64,000 nucleotides of DNA from Clostridiales bacterium COT073_COT-073 (GTDB lineage: Bacteria > Bacillota > Clostridia > Lachnospirales > Vallitaleaceae): NCBI GenBank assembly GCA_003858485.1, contig RQYD01000005.1, forward strand, positions 62,001 through 126,000. The letters run 5' to 3'. This document shows, piece by piece, positions 1 to 8,419 of this stretch. A program made the position numbers and the translations under genes. How positions within the stretch are numbered: the stretch's first letter is position 1; each line of letters opens with the position of its first letter. The notes beneath the pieces are model-generated. The model did not search any database. It worked only from the letters and a program-made list of their open reading frames with translations, and was not told the DNA's origin.

Positions 1-1043
1 GCTCGCTTGATGAAAAAGTACCACTGAAACATGGTTTGATTGGCCAGGAAACCTGTGGACCGGGAGGATTTGCTTATGGAATGCGCTCGATCCGTGATAT
101 GACGGAAATGGTTGAAGTGGTCAGAAGTTATTCCAAAGATACCTGGATTTTAAACTATACTAATCCGGCAGCTATTGTAGCAGTGGCAATGGATTATAAG
201 TTCCCCGGAGATAAGCGGATCATCAATATGTGTGATCAGCCCTATTCGATGATGGTGTCCTTTGCCAAGATTTTAGGGGTAAATTCGCAGGATTTACGGG
301 CAAAATATTTTGGCCTTAATCATTTTGGCTGGTTTACGGATTTATATGATGTGAATGGTAAGAATTATTTTGAGCAACTCTATCGCAGTATTATGGAGAA
401 TGGGTTTCTGCCGTATAATGCGGAGCAGCGGACTAAGTCCTGGCTTGATACTTATCAAAGAGTGGCGAAACTGATGCAGATTACAGATCATTATATTCCA
501 AACACCTACCTGGAGTATTATTTTTTACAGGAGGAAATTGTAGCCGAATCTGATATCAACTATACCAGAGCCGATGAAGCCGAGCAGACCAGAGAAAAAG
601 AAGTATGGGATATTTGCGCAGCGGCAGTGGGCAAAGAGGATTTGGAAGGAATTGAGGTCCTGACCAGTCCGGTGTTTGGAGCAATGATGATGGAAGTGGC
701 GGAATCGATTGCCTATGACCTGCAAAATGAGTTTATCCTGATGGCCAAGAATGATGGACTTATACCTAATTTCAATCCGGAAGCAGTGGTTGAGGTGTCT
801 GGCAAACTTGGCAAAAATGGAGTGGTGCCGGATCAATATCCGCCGATCTCCACTTTCTATAAAGGACTGATGGAAAATCAATATGCCTATGAACGCCTGA
901 CAACTGAAGCGTATTTTGAAAAGAGCTATAGCAAAGCCTTACAGGCATTGACCTTAAATCGGACTGTCAATACCCTGAAGAAAGCAGAAGCGGTGCTCAA
1001 TGACCTCAGAGAGTGCAATAAAGAGTATTGGGAAGTGGAGTGA
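1..1043 (+). CDS. 6-phospho-alpha-glucosidase, GH4 family (5' truncated by window edge)
   Basis: This is the C-terminal ~346 residues of a glycoside hydrolase family 4 enzyme; the reading frame is open to the left edge (first full codon at base 3), so the N-terminal NAD-binding Rossmann part is outside the window. Family members of about 440 residues hydrolyse 6-phospho-alpha-glucosides such as maltose-6'-phosphate in the cytoplasm, using NAD and a divalent metal. Visible family motifs are GQETCGPGGFAYGMRSI, NYTNPAA, the metal-ligand cysteine in NMCDQP and the metal-ligand histidine in GLNHFGW. PNTYLEYY further on is typical of the GlvA/MalH branch rather than phospho-beta-glucosidases, so alpha specificity is likely but inferred. 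The neighbouring GH13 enzyme fits alpha-glucoside use. Confidence 0.88.
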   Translation, partial: SLDEKVPLKHGLIGQETCGPGGFAYGMRSIRDMTEMVEVVRSYSKDTWILNYTNPAAIVAVAMDYKFPGDKRIINMCDQPYSMMVSFAKILGVNSQDLRAKYFGLNHFGWFTDLYDVNGKNYFEQLYRSIMENGFLPYNAEQRTKSWLDTYQRVAKLMQITDHYIPNTYLEYYFLQEEIVAESDINYTRADEAEQTREKEVWDICAAAVGKEDLEGIEVLTSPVFGAMMMEVAESIAYDLQNEFILMAKNDGLIPNFNPEAVVEVSGKLGKNGVVPDQYPPISTFYKGLMENQYAYERLTTEAYFEKSYSKALQALTLNRTVNTLKKAEAVLNDLRECNKEYWEVE

Positions 1044-1173
1044 AAGCAGGGACAGGGATCCGAAAATAGAAAAGAAAGATTGGCATGAATTTTGCCTTTT
1101 TACTGCTGTTTCTGGTGGCATATCCCTATATATTAAGTAGGATTCTTAAAGCGGGGGAATGGAAATTTTGTAC

Positions 1174-1205
1174 TTGACATTATATACCGTTCGGTATATA
1201 ATGTC
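1174..1205 (+). promoter_or_regulatory. tetR promoter with overlapping autoregulatory operator
   Basis: A consensus sigma-A promoter is seen: TTGACA at 1174-1179, a 17-bp spacer, and TATAAT at 1197-1202. A perfect inverted repeat with 14-bp arms (GACATTATATACCG, centre TT, then its complement) covers 1176-1205, so a bound dimer would mask both promoter elements. The core TATATACCGTTCGGTATATA recurs with 16 of 20 matches before the GH13 gene. TetR autoregulation is the inference. Confidence 0.85.
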
Positions 1206-1208
1206 TGC

Positions 1209-1799
1209 ATGAATAATAGCAAAAATAACATTTTACAGTGTGCATTAACTCTTTTTTCCGAAAAAGGGTATGATGCGGTGGGGATCAACGAAATAACACA
1301 GAAAGCAGGAATAACCAAGCCGACATTATATTATTTTTTTCAAAGTAAGGAAGGAGTATTTAAGGCTATTTTAGAAGAATATTATGTTGACTTTAATCAT
1401 AGACTGGAAATGGTATGTAGGTATACGCCAAATACCCAAAATTATGAACAGGATGTATTTCCGGTCTTGGTACGGATCGCCGAGATGTATTTTGCGTTTG
1501 CCGGAGACAATACCAGTTTCTATTTAATGCTTTTATCGCTTTTATTTGCACCACCGACAGCGCAAACTACGATTTTAACCAGGCCCTATGTTAAGGAGCA
1601 ATATCGAATTATGATACAGTTATTTGAAGCGATTTCAATGACTCACCATAATTTGAAAGGAAAAGAAGAAAAATGTGCTTCCTATCTGATAGCTATGATA
1701 AATACTGAAATTGGGTTTTGGTATCAGGGCATGGGATCACTTGGAACGGACAAAGCCAGGAAATTGGTTCATCAGTTTATGCATGGAATTTTTGCATGA
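1209..1799 (+). CDS. TetR/AcrR family transcriptional regulator
   Basis: This 196-residue protein has the TetR layout. The N-terminal helix-turn-helix lies at about residues 5-50, with NEITQKAGITKPTLYYFF as the recognition region. The C-terminal ligand domain has no recognisable ligand class. The ATG is only 6 bases after the -10 box, so the predicted transcription start falls on or next to the start codon and no ribosome site precedes it; the message is probably leaderless. Twin operators at 1176-1205 and 1905-1924 indicate that it represses itself and the downstream GH13 gene. The inducer is unknown; a malto-oligosaccharide-related signal is a guess from context. Confidence 0.9.
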   Translation: MNNSKNNILQCALTLFSEKGYDAVGINEITQKAGITKPTLYYFFQSKEGVFKAILEEYYVDFNHRLEMVCRYTPNTQNYEQDVFPVLVRIAEMYFAFAGDNTSFYLMLLSLLFAPPTAQTTILTRPYVKEQYRIMIQLFEAISMTHHNLKGKEEKCASYLIAMINTEIGFWYQGMGSLGTDKARKLVHQFMHGIFA

Positions 1800-1872
1800 T
1801 TGTTTAGGCCAATATGAATTCGACAGAGAATGAAGGAAGTATTGTCATAATTGCAATGGAGTAATCTATTTT

Positions 1873-1899
1873 AAAAGGGCAAAAGCCCTTTTCTTTTGA
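1873..1899 (+). terminator. Intrinsic terminator after tetR
   Basis: AAAAGGGC, loop AAAA, GCCCTTTT forms a perfect 8-bp stem followed by CTTTT. It sits between the tetR stop and the GH13 promoter, so the two genes are separate transcripts. Confidence 0.85.
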
Positions 1900-1924
1900 C
1901 AGACTATATACATAACGGTATATA
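1896..1924 (+). promoter_or_regulatory. GH13 gene promoter with second TetR operator
   Basis: TTGACA at 1896-1901 and TATATA at 1919-1924 are 17 bp apart. TATATACATAACGGTATATA at 1905-1924 matches the tetR operator core at 16 of 20 positions. It differs only in the centre of the left half, which suggests a weaker second site for the same repressor. Confidence 0.8.
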
Positions 1925-1940
1925 AACAAGGAGAAATATA

Positions 1941-3239
1941 ATGTGGGCAGAAAATAGTGTATTTTATCAAATTTACCCATTGGGGTTTTGCGGAGCGCCA
2001 AAGGAGAATGATGGCATTCTTATCAACCGAATTGCCAAAGTAAAGGAGTGGATTCCGCATTTAAAGAAATTAAATATAGATGCGATTTATTTTTCGACGG
2101 TTTTTGAATCAGACAGACATGGATATGATACCAGAGATTATAAAAAAATTGATATCCGCTTAGGCAGTAATCAAGACTTTGCGGATGTGTGTCGGGCTCT
2201 TAAAGATAATGGAATTAAAGTTGTTCTGGATGGAGTATTTAATCATGTGGGGAGAGGATTTTGGGCATTTCAGGATCTTTGCATGTATCGTGAAAATTCA
2301 CATTATAAAGATTGGTTTCATCTTGATTTTGGCCGAAATTCAGTATATAAAGACGGATTTTGGTATGAAGGATGGGAAGGGCATTTTGAGTTGGTCAAAT
2401 TAAATCTGAAAAACCCGGAAGTGGTTGAATATTTGTTTGATTGTATTTATCAATGGATAAAAGAATTTGAGATTAGCGGTTTGCGACTTGATGTAGCATA
2501 TTGTTTAGAGGCGGATTTTATGTGCCGACTTCGTCAGTTTTGTGATCAATTAAAACCGGATTTTTTCCTGGTTGGAGAAATTTTGTTCGGCGATTACCGC
2601 CGGATAATGAATCAGGAAATGCTGCATAGTGCTACCAATTATGAGTGTTATAAAGGATTATGGTCAAGCTTTAATGATTTGAATTTATTTGAAATTGAAT
2701 ATGCCTGTAATCGGCAATTTGGCCAGAATGGGATTTACAAAGAGCAGCATCTGCTAAACTTTGTAGATAATCATGATGTCAATCGACTGGCCTCTATACT
2801 GAAGGAAGAAAAACATTTACCGCTGGTTTATGCCTTGCTTTTTGGAATGCCGGGAATTCCTTGCCTGTATTATGGCAGTGAGTGGGGAATTTTGGGAGAA
2901 AAAAACAATGGCGATGATGAATTGCGACCGGAAATCATGGAGCCGCACTGGAATTCTTTGACTGACTGGATCAGTAATTTGGCAAAGCTGCATAGAGAAA
3001 AGAAATCCTTGCGATATGGGAGCTATAAACAACTTTTTTTGAGCAATCGACAATTGGTTTTTATAAGAGAATATGAAGGAGAACGAATTGTTGTGGCGGT
3101 CAATGCAGATGAAAATGAATGTTATATTTCTCCGCACCAGGGAATTGGGGCAGTTGAAAATTTAGTTTCCGGTGACAGCGTTTCACTGGAAAATGGATAT
3201 CATTTGCCGCCCTTTTCCGCCTTTTTTTGGCAGGTGTAA
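1941..3239 (+). CDS. Alpha-amylase family (GH13) glycosyl hydrolase, cytoplasmic
   Basis: This 432-residue TIM-barrel enzyme shows the four GH13 conserved regions in order: DGVFNHVG (about 97-104), GLRLDVAY with nucleophile D184, FLVGEI with acid/base E213, and FVDNHD with D279. It lacks a signal peptide, so it should act on imported malto-oligosaccharides in the cytoplasm as a maltodextrin glucosidase or neopullulanase-like enzyme; the exact specificity cannot be read from sequence. The start follows AAGGAG at 1929. It is transcribed alone from a promoter that carries a TetR operator, next to a GH4 6-phospho-alpha-glucosidase. The C-terminal 80 residues look like a small beta-sandwich domain. 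Confidence 0.9.
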   Translation: MWAENSVFYQIYPLGFCGAPKENDGILINRIAKVKEWIPHLKKLNIDAIYFSTVFESDRHGYDTRDYKKIDIRLGSNQDFADVCRALKDNGIKVVLDGVFNHVGRGFWAFQDLCMYRENSHYKDWFHLDFGRNSVYKDGFWYEGWEGHFELVKLNLKNPEVVEYLFDCIYQWIKEFEISGLRLDVAYCLEADFMCRLRQFCDQLKPDFFLVGEILFGDYRRIMNQEMLHSATNYECYKGLWSSFNDLNLFEIEYACNRQFGQNGIYKEQHLLNFVDNHDVNRLASILKEEKHLPLVYALLFGMPGIPCLYYGSEWGILGEKNNGDDELRPEIMEPHWNSLTDWISNLAKLHREKKSLRYGSYKQLFLSNRQLVFIREYEGERIVVAVNADENECYISPHQGIGAVENLVSGDSVSLENGYHLPPFSAFFWQV

Positions 3240-3250
3240 GGTAAATCATT

Positions 3251-3335
3251 CTTCTATCCCATTCCAGGAACCGGACAGATGGTTTTCCTACTTTCGCCGT
3301 TTACAGCTTAAGATGGCTTTCGTTACATATGTTCA
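3251..3335 (+). repeat. Degenerate copy of dispersed 'GGAAAGTTGAG' element (internal part)
   Basis: The stretch from TTCTATCCCATTCCAGGAAC to about GGCTTTCGTTACATATG aligns with the interior of the elements at 43357-43680 and 57816-58004 (CTCTATCCCGCTTCAGGGAG... and ...GATGGCTTGCGGTTACATA). The terminal inverted repeats are not recognisable here, so this is a remnant. Confidence 0.55.
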
Positions 3336-3351
3336 GTTTTTTGTTTTTGCT

Positions 3352-3380
3352 TTGACATTTATGATGGACTGTTTTATACT
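3352..3380 (+). promoter_or_regulatory. Promoter of the rpiR-type gene
   Basis: TTGACA at 3352-3357 and TATACT at 3375-3380 are separated by exactly 17 bp, about 50 bases before the start codon. Confidence 0.75.
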
Positions 3381-3430
3381 AAAGTTGAGTTAATAACCAT
3401 AAGCTGGATCACCCACGATAGGATAATTTT

Positions 3431-4177
3431 ATGACAGAACGAGATGTATTACAAAATTACAGCAAATTAACTGAAATTGAGAAGAAAATTTTCCATTATA
3501 TTGTCGAAAATCCCAGGCAAATCCAAGAGCAAACGGCCAAGGAAATTGCTGAACGAAATTTTGTATCTAAGACTACGGTGATTAATGTTGCCAAGAAATG
3601 TGGTTTTCAAGGGTTTTCGGACTTTAAATATTATATGCTGTACCACCAGCAGACATTGGAACAGAAAAATGATTTTTTGATTGCGTCCAATCAACTAAAG
3701 GAAGAAATTGAACGAACATTTTTTCTGACCGATGAAAAGGCCTTAACAGAAGCAGGAGAAAGCATCTTACAAAGTCGTTTGGTCTATATCTTTGGTTTGG
3801 GCTTATCCGGACAGATTGCCTCCATATTTGAGAATTTATTGTTAAAATTAGGGGTGAAGGCTCTCTTTGTCAGGGATAGCAATAATATTGAAATGATTAC
3901 CGCAAGCGGGAACAAAGAAGATGTCGTAGTGTTATTTTCGTTATCGGGCAATACCGGCAAAACAGTAGAATTGGCCAAAAAAGCAAAAATAAAGGGAATG
4001 AAATTGATTAGCATTACTGCCTTTACCGATAATGCCATTCAAAGTATGGCGGATATCCGGTTGTATTCTTATGCCGGAGTGGCTGATACCAAGACCAATG
4101 ATACTATTTCCAGACTGGGCATGCATTTGATTATTTGCCTTTTAACCGAAAAAATCAAAGAAATAAAAAATATATAA
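3431..4177 (+). CDS. MurR/RpiR family transcriptional regulator
   Basis: The 248-residue protein has an N-terminal RpiR-type helix-turn-helix (about 1-75, including AKEIAERNFVSKTTVINVAKKCGFQGFSDFK) and a C-terminal SIS phosphosugar-binding domain (about 110-240, with VYIFGLGLSGQIA and LFSLSGNTGKTVELAKKAK). Such proteins sense phosphosugars and control nearby sugar genes. It has its own promoter and follows GH4 and GH13 genes, so alpha-glucoside phosphate control is plausible but unproven. The ribosome site before the ATG (GATAGGATAA) is weak. Confidence 0.9.
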   Translation: MTERDVLQNYSKLTEIEKKIFHYIVENPRQIQEQTAKEIAERNFVSKTTVINVAKKCGFQGFSDFKYYMLYHQQTLEQKNDFLIASNQLKEEIERTFFLTDEKALTEAGESILQSRLVYIFGLGLSGQIASIFENLLLKLGVKALFVRDSNNIEMITASGNKEDVVVLFSLSGNTGKTVELAKKAKIKGMKLISITAFTDNAIQSMADIRLYSYAGVADTKTNDTISRLGMHLIICLLTEKIKEIKNI

Positions 4178-4293
4178 AAAATTTTTAATAAATATTATTT
4201 TTTCTATAAAAAGAAAGAATGATATTTATTTTTTTGTGCTAATTGCATTAAAAAAAATGAAAATAAAAAATCTCAAAAAACCATGGAAATGGT

Positions 4294-4322
4294 TGACCAA
4301 AGGGAAATACAGGAATATAATA
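4294..4322 (+). promoter_or_regulatory. Promoter of the V-type ATPase operon
   Basis: TTGACC at 4294-4299 and TATAAT at 4317-4322 have a 17-bp spacer, 54 bases before the first ntp gene. The preceding 4178-4290 is very AT-rich, which could act as an UP element. A short hairpin (ACCAT/ATGGT) overlaps the -35 region. Confidence 0.8.
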
Positions 4323-4376
4323 AAACAAATATGCTTGATTGGAGAAATCCAAAGATGAAAAGGAGAGCAGGTTCTT

Positions 4377-4688
4377 ATGGAAGAAGTTATCAAACGTATT
4401 ATACAAATTGAAGAAGAAGCGGCCGAAATTGAAAAATTTGTGGATGAAAAAATAAAGCAGAAGAGGTTGGAGCAGGATCAAACCTTGGAAAAACTTCACC
4501 AGGTGCTGAAAAGCAAAGCGATGTCCAAAGTCAGTACATTGCGAGAATGGGAAATGAAAATGGCCAATGAAGAAGTGGAAAGGCAGCAGATGCTGGCGCA
4601 AGAGAAAATTCGGAATCTGACGCAAATCGAAACGGAAAAAGCAGAAGAATGGGTCAGCCAGCTGTTTGCAGAAATTATAAAGGAGTAA
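4377..4688 (+). CDS. ntpF: V-type ATP synthase stalk subunit (G/H-like, NtpF)
   Basis: This 103-residue, highly charged, almost entirely helical protein (rich in E and K, with heptad-like spacing from about residue 5 to 95) is the first gene of the V-ATPase operon. Small coiled-coil proteins in this position form the peripheral stalk together with subunit E and tether the catalytic head to subunit I in the membrane. Identification rests on size, coiled-coil character and context, since the family is poorly conserved. Its ribosome site is AAAGGAGAGCAGG. It ends 3 bases before ntpC. Confidence 0.78.
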   Translation: MEEVIKRIIQIEEEAAEIEKFVDEKIKQKRLEQDQTLEKLHQVLKSKAMSKVSTLREWEMKMANEEVERQQMLAQEKIRNLTQIETEKAEEWVSQLFAEIIKE

Positions 4689-4691
4689 GTT

Positions 4692-5765
4692 ATGGCAGGA
4701 ATGTATGAATATAATCATGCCGGTGCCAAGATTAAAGCAATGAAGGCCAAGCTCCTGCAAAGGGAGGATTATGAGCGTTTGATTCAAATGCCGAATGTTA
4801 AAGAAGCGGCCCTTTATTTGAAAAATTCCACCTGTTATCAGGAAGCGTTAAGACAGTTAGACGAAAACGATGTGCACCGTGGGCATTTGGAGATTTTGCT
4901 TTACCGATCAATTATGGAGGACTCAGATAAGATTTCCCACTATGTATCGGGTTATGAGAAAGAACTGTTTTACTATATTTATACCGATCATGAAGTGGAA
5001 GATATCAAAAAAATGCTGCGTTTTTTACGCCTGGGACATCCATTGACGGAGATGGATATTAAAAACTTATTTTTGGATAAGCATAGTACTATTGATTTTA
5101 ATAAATGTTTGCTGGCCAGAAATGATGAAGAATTGCTGGAAGCTCTTAAAGGCAGTGGGTACTATGCGGTACTGAAACCTTTGATGGATGAAAATGGGAA
5201 TTTGCCGTTGTTTGAAATAGAGCTGGCACTGGATTATTATTCTTATCAGGAAATTATCCGGCATATCGAGCATTTTAAAATGCACAAAGCCAAAGAATTG
5301 GCACTGGAAATGTTCGGACACATTATTGATTATAAAAATATCATGTTTATCTATCGGGGTCGGCATTATTATCATTTGCCTAAGGAGATGCTGTATCGCT
5401 ATACGATTCCCTTGTTCTATCATCTTTCGAAACAAGATATTACAGATATGATTGAAGCCGGTAGCCTGGAAGAAGTGATCCAAATAGTAGACAGATCTTT
5501 TTACGGCCAGATTTTTAATCTGAGGAAAAAGGGGGTAGCTCTTTCTTTTCGCAGGTTTATGAGAGAACATTGGTCGCATTTGATGAATGTCCATCCGTTT
5601 GGCTTGGCTTCGATATTGGGATATTTTTATTTAAAAGAAGTTGAAATTATTGATATCACCGCCATCATTGAGGGGATAAGATACTCGATTGGAAGCAGTA
5701 TTGATTTGGCGGAAGAATTAATTTATCCCTTAAGCAGAAAGGGGGAGAGAACCGTTGGCAGTTGA
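4692..5765 (+). CDS. ntpC: V-type ATP synthase subunit C (d/AC39 homologue)
   Basis: This 357-residue subunit belongs to the AC39/NtpC family, the funnel that couples the central rotor stalk to the proteolipid ring. The N-terminal pattern YNHAGAKIKAMKAKLLQREDYERL and the helical repeats with LKNSTCYQEAL are typical, and the length matches the family. Its 3' end overlaps the ntpI start by 11 bases, which suggests translational coupling. In the Enterococcus hirae operon ntpC lies after ntpE; here it lies before ntpI. Confidence 0.9.
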   Translation: MAGMYEYNHAGAKIKAMKAKLLQREDYERLIQMPNVKEAALYLKNSTCYQEALRQLDENDVHRGHLEILLYRSIMEDSDKISHYVSGYEKELFYYIYTDHEVEDIKKMLRFLRLGHPLTEMDIKNLFLDKHSTIDFNKCLLARNDEELLEALKGSGYYAVLKPLMDENGNLPLFEIELALDYYSYQEIIRHIEHFKMHKAKELALEMFGHIIDYKNIMFIYRGRHYYHLPKEMLYRYTIPLFYHLSKQDITDMIEAGSLEEVIQIVDRSFYGQIFNLRKKGVALSFRRFMREHWSHLMNVHPFGLASILGYFYLKEVEIIDITAIIEGIRYSIGSSIDLAEELIYPLSRKGERTVGS

Positions 5766-7665
5766 AAAAATGCATTTTATGAGTATCGTGGGACTGGTCA
5801 ATGAACTGGATGATTTTGTGTCATCTAATATTGTTCCATTCGATATTCAATTAGTAGATGCCTATGAAACGTTGGATTCCTTAAAAGGAATTCAAAAGTT
5901 TTCCGAAGAAAATAAGTATGAAAAGCTGGTTGAGCGGGTGCGTAAACTGGCGCAGCTCAGTGGAAAAAAATTCACTTATGACCAGACCAAGGCACGAAAA
6001 GTGGCGTCATATGAGGAAATGGAAAAAAATATCGGTCAAATAGAAATGCAAGTTGGGGAATTGACCAGGCAACAGCAGATTTTGCGGGAAGAACAGAGTT
6101 ATAAGCAGAAGCTGCTGCATCAAATTGCACCATTGGATGATTTTCAGGTGGAAATTGATGAGATGTTTCATTTTAAATATATCAAATTTCGCTATGGCAA
6201 GATGCCGACTGCCAGTTATACCAAATTACGGGAGTACAGCGATAATTTGGATGTGATTGTTTACCGGATTAGCCAGGATGAAGATTTTTCCTATGTTATG
6301 TATTTTACACCAGCTTCGCAGGAATTGAATATGGATAGTTTATTTACGTCACTTTCCTTTGAGCGCATTCGTATTTCTGATGATATTTATGGCAAGCCTC
6401 ATGAGGCAATGGAGGCCTTAAAGAAACGCTTATCGGTGATTGAAGCTGAATTAAACAGTTTAGAAGAAGAAACACTGAAAGTAACAGCTTCACATTTGAC
6501 TGAGTTGGAAGAATATTATCATTATTTAATTCGCTTAAATGGTGTGTTTGATGTTCGCCGCTATGCCGTCCATACGGACAAAGCCTTTTATTTAGCAGGC
6601 TGGATACCGGACAGCCAAATCAAGCGATTTCAGGCAAATGTAAAAATTACACCGGAGCTTTCCTATGTGATTGAGGATGAGAAGGCGGTTCGTCAAAAAC
6701 CGCCAACCAGATTATCCAATCCTAAATTTTTCCAGCCATTTGAAACGATTGTGAAAATGTATGGTATTCCTGCTTATGAAGAAATGGACCCCACTATCTT
6801 TGTGGGTATTACCTATATGTTTTTGTTTGGGATGATGTTTGGCGATGTCGGACAGGGACTGGTGATCGCTCTCCTTGGCTATTTGCTGAGTAAGCGCAAA
6901 GGCATTGAACCAGCTAAGTTGTTAATTTATTTCGGTGTAATGTCAACGATTTTTGGTCTGTTTTATGGTTCGGTTTTTGGCAACGAAGAACTATTAAGGC
7001 ATTATTTGCCATTTATTCCAATGATTGATCCAATGGCAGTAAAAATGGAATTGCTGGGAATATCGGTCATATTCGGTATTGGTTTATTAGTTGTGGCCAT
7101 GCTTATTAATTTATTTAATCTCTGGAAAAATCGGGATATGGGCAGGCTTTTATTTGATAAAAATGGAATTACCGGCTTGATCTTTTATTTAGCGATTTTA
7201 TACTTGCTGTTATCAGTGGCAATGAGTCGCAGTATTCCAATTTGGTATATTCTGGCCTTTATCCTTGGACCAATGGCGATTTTATTCTTTTCTGAGCGCC
7301 TGATTCATAAAATCAATGGCAAACATCATAAGCAGACCGATGAAATCCATATGCCCTCGGGCATTGAGTCATTTTTTGAATTAGTGGAAATTTTACTTTC
7401 CGTTTTTTCCAATACCATTTCTTTTGTCAGAGTCGGGGCTTTTGCTCTTAACCATGTTGGCTTTTTCCTGGCTTTTCATCAGCTGTCACATATGGTTGGT
7501 GGGGCTGGTTCAATTGCGGTGATGGTATTTGGCAATATCCTGATTATTGTATTGGAAGGACTGATTGTCGGGATTCAGGGCCTGCGTTTGGAATATTATG
7601 AATTGTTTAGCCGTTTTTATAAAGGCAATGGCAAGGAATTTAAGCCATTTCGGATTCAGGATTAG
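5755..7665 (+). CDS. ntpI: V-type ATP synthase subunit I (a-subunit)
   Basis: This 636-residue subunit forms the ion path beside the proteolipid ring. The first ~330 residues are soluble with coiled-coil stretches, and the rest contains about seven or eight membrane helices. SFVRVGAFALNHVG near residues 555-570 carries the conserved arginine that faces the ring carboxylate. TTG at 5755 is chosen as start because GGGGGAGAG lies 6-14 bases upstream; an in-frame ATG at 5770 is the alternative. Confidence 0.93.
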   Translation: MAVEKMHFMSIVGLVNELDDFVSSNIVPFDIQLVDAYETLDSLKGIQKFSEENKYEKLVERVRKLAQLSGKKFTYDQTKARKVASYEEMEKNIGQIEMQVGELTRQQQILREEQSYKQKLLHQIAPLDDFQVEIDEMFHFKYIKFRYGKMPTASYTKLREYSDNLDVIVYRISQDEDFSYVMYFTPASQELNMDSLFTSLSFERIRISDDIYGKPHEAMEALKKRLSVIEAELNSLEEETLKVTASHLTELEEYYHYLIRLNGVFDVRRYAVHTDKAFYLAGWIPDSQIKRFQANVKITPELSYVIEDEKAVRQKPPTRLSNPKFFQPFETIVKMYGIPAYEEMDPTIFVGITYMFLFGMMFGDVGQGLVIALLGYLLSKRKGIEPAKLLIYFGVMSTIFGLFYGSVFGNEELLRHYLPFIPMIDPMAVKMELLGISVIFGIGLLVVAMLINLFNLWKNRDMGRLLFDKNGITGLIFYLAILYLLLSVAMSRSIPIWYILAFILGPMAILFFSERLIHKINGKHHKQTDEIHMPSGIESFFELVEILLSVFSNTISFVRVGAFALNHVGFFLAFHQLSHMVGGAGSIAVMVFGNILIIVLEGLIVGIQGLRLEYYELFSRFYKGNGKEFKPFRIQD

Positions 7666-7796
7666 ACGGATTGTCAGGATGCATGATCAGATTTCAGGTG
7701 TCTGGCTGGCATATGCCGGTTCATGTTTGGAATATGCAGATAAAAAATGTTTTTAATATAACTCAAAATAGGAATTAAGATTTTAGGAGGAAAATC

Positions 7797-8216
7797 ATGG
7801 AATTTATTTTAGTGGTATCAATTGTTTTAATTGCTTTGACGATTGCAGTAGGGATTAAGGCGGTCAAAAATCAAATAACGGGTAAAAAGGTAAAAACTTT
7901 TTTAGGCTTAAATATGTTGAGCTTTTTTGGACTTTTAATCGGAGCAACCATTATGCTATTCAGCGGATCGCCGGTTTTTGCGGCTGGCGAAGCGGCAGCC
8001 GCCAGTGTTGATGGGTTAAGATTTATTGGTGCCGGACTTTCAACCGGTCTTTCCTGTATCGGAACCGGTATTGCAGTAGCGTCTTCCGCCTCAGCAGCCA
8101 TTGGCGCTATTAGTGAGGATTCATCGCTGCTGGGTAAAACTGTAATTTTTGTAGGTTTAGCCGAAGGCATTGCAATTTATGGCTTGATTATTTCGATTAT
8201 GATTTTAAGTGCCTAA
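7797..8216 (+). CDS. ntpK: V-type ATP synthase proteolipid subunit K (c-ring)
   Basis: This 139-residue hydrophobic protein has four predicted membrane helices. The last hairpin (about 73-137) is the conserved rotor hairpin, with the ion-binding glutamate E123 in VGLAEGIAIYGL and a small-residue helix GAGLSTGLSCIGTGIAV. The first half (about 1-57) shows little similarity to the second, unlike the internally duplicated ~156-residue E. hirae NtpK. It has the strongest ribosome site of the operon (TTAGGAGG), in keeping with the many copies needed. Whether the ring carries Na+ or H+ cannot be settled by eye. Confidence 0.88.
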   Translation: MEFILVVSIVLIALTIAVGIKAVKNQITGKKVKTFLGLNMLSFFGLLIGATIMLFSGSPVFAAGEAAAASVDGLRFIGAGLSTGLSCIGTGIAVASSASAAIGAISEDSSLLGKTVIFVGLAEGIAIYGLIISIMILSA

Positions 8217-8256
8217 TTGACAGGATATGCCTGAAAGGCAAAGGAAATGTACAAAC

Positions 8257-8386
8257 TTAAAGTTGTCCGACATACCTTTAGTTTTTACAGGCGCTGATAG
8301 CCGGCAGTCTTTGCAGAGCGAATCCTGAATGGAAAGGTGGGCAAAGTGTGATGAGTACTGTAAAAAATGTGTGAAAGACAACTTAA
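8257..8386 (+). other. Structured spacer between ntpK and ntpG
   Basis: The 203-base gap inside the operon contains nested complementary segments: TTAAAGTTGTC (8257-8267) with GACAACTTAA (8377-8386), CATAC (8271-8275) with GTGTG (8369-8373), TTTTTACAG (8282-8290) with CTGTAAAAA (8358-8366), and CTTTGC (8309-8314) with GCAAAG (8341-8346). They fold into one branched ~130-nt structure. It has no reading frame and no T-tract. It could shield the 3' end of the ntpK message or be a relic of a mobile repeat. Confidence 0.6.
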
Positions 8387-8419
8387 AAATGACCAAGGCA
8401 GGAAAAGAGGATATAATTC

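Noticed and set aside
1085-1177. 30-codon hydrophobic frame (MNFAFLLLFLVAYPYILS...)
   Set aside because: The ribosome site is weak, its stop overlaps the tetR -35 box, and nothing supports expression; it could be a small membrane peptide but I do not call it.
4248-4787. Long minus-strand frame opposite ntpF
   Set aside because: Phe-rich low-complexity translation of the antisense of a K/E-rich coiled-coil gene; no ribosome site.
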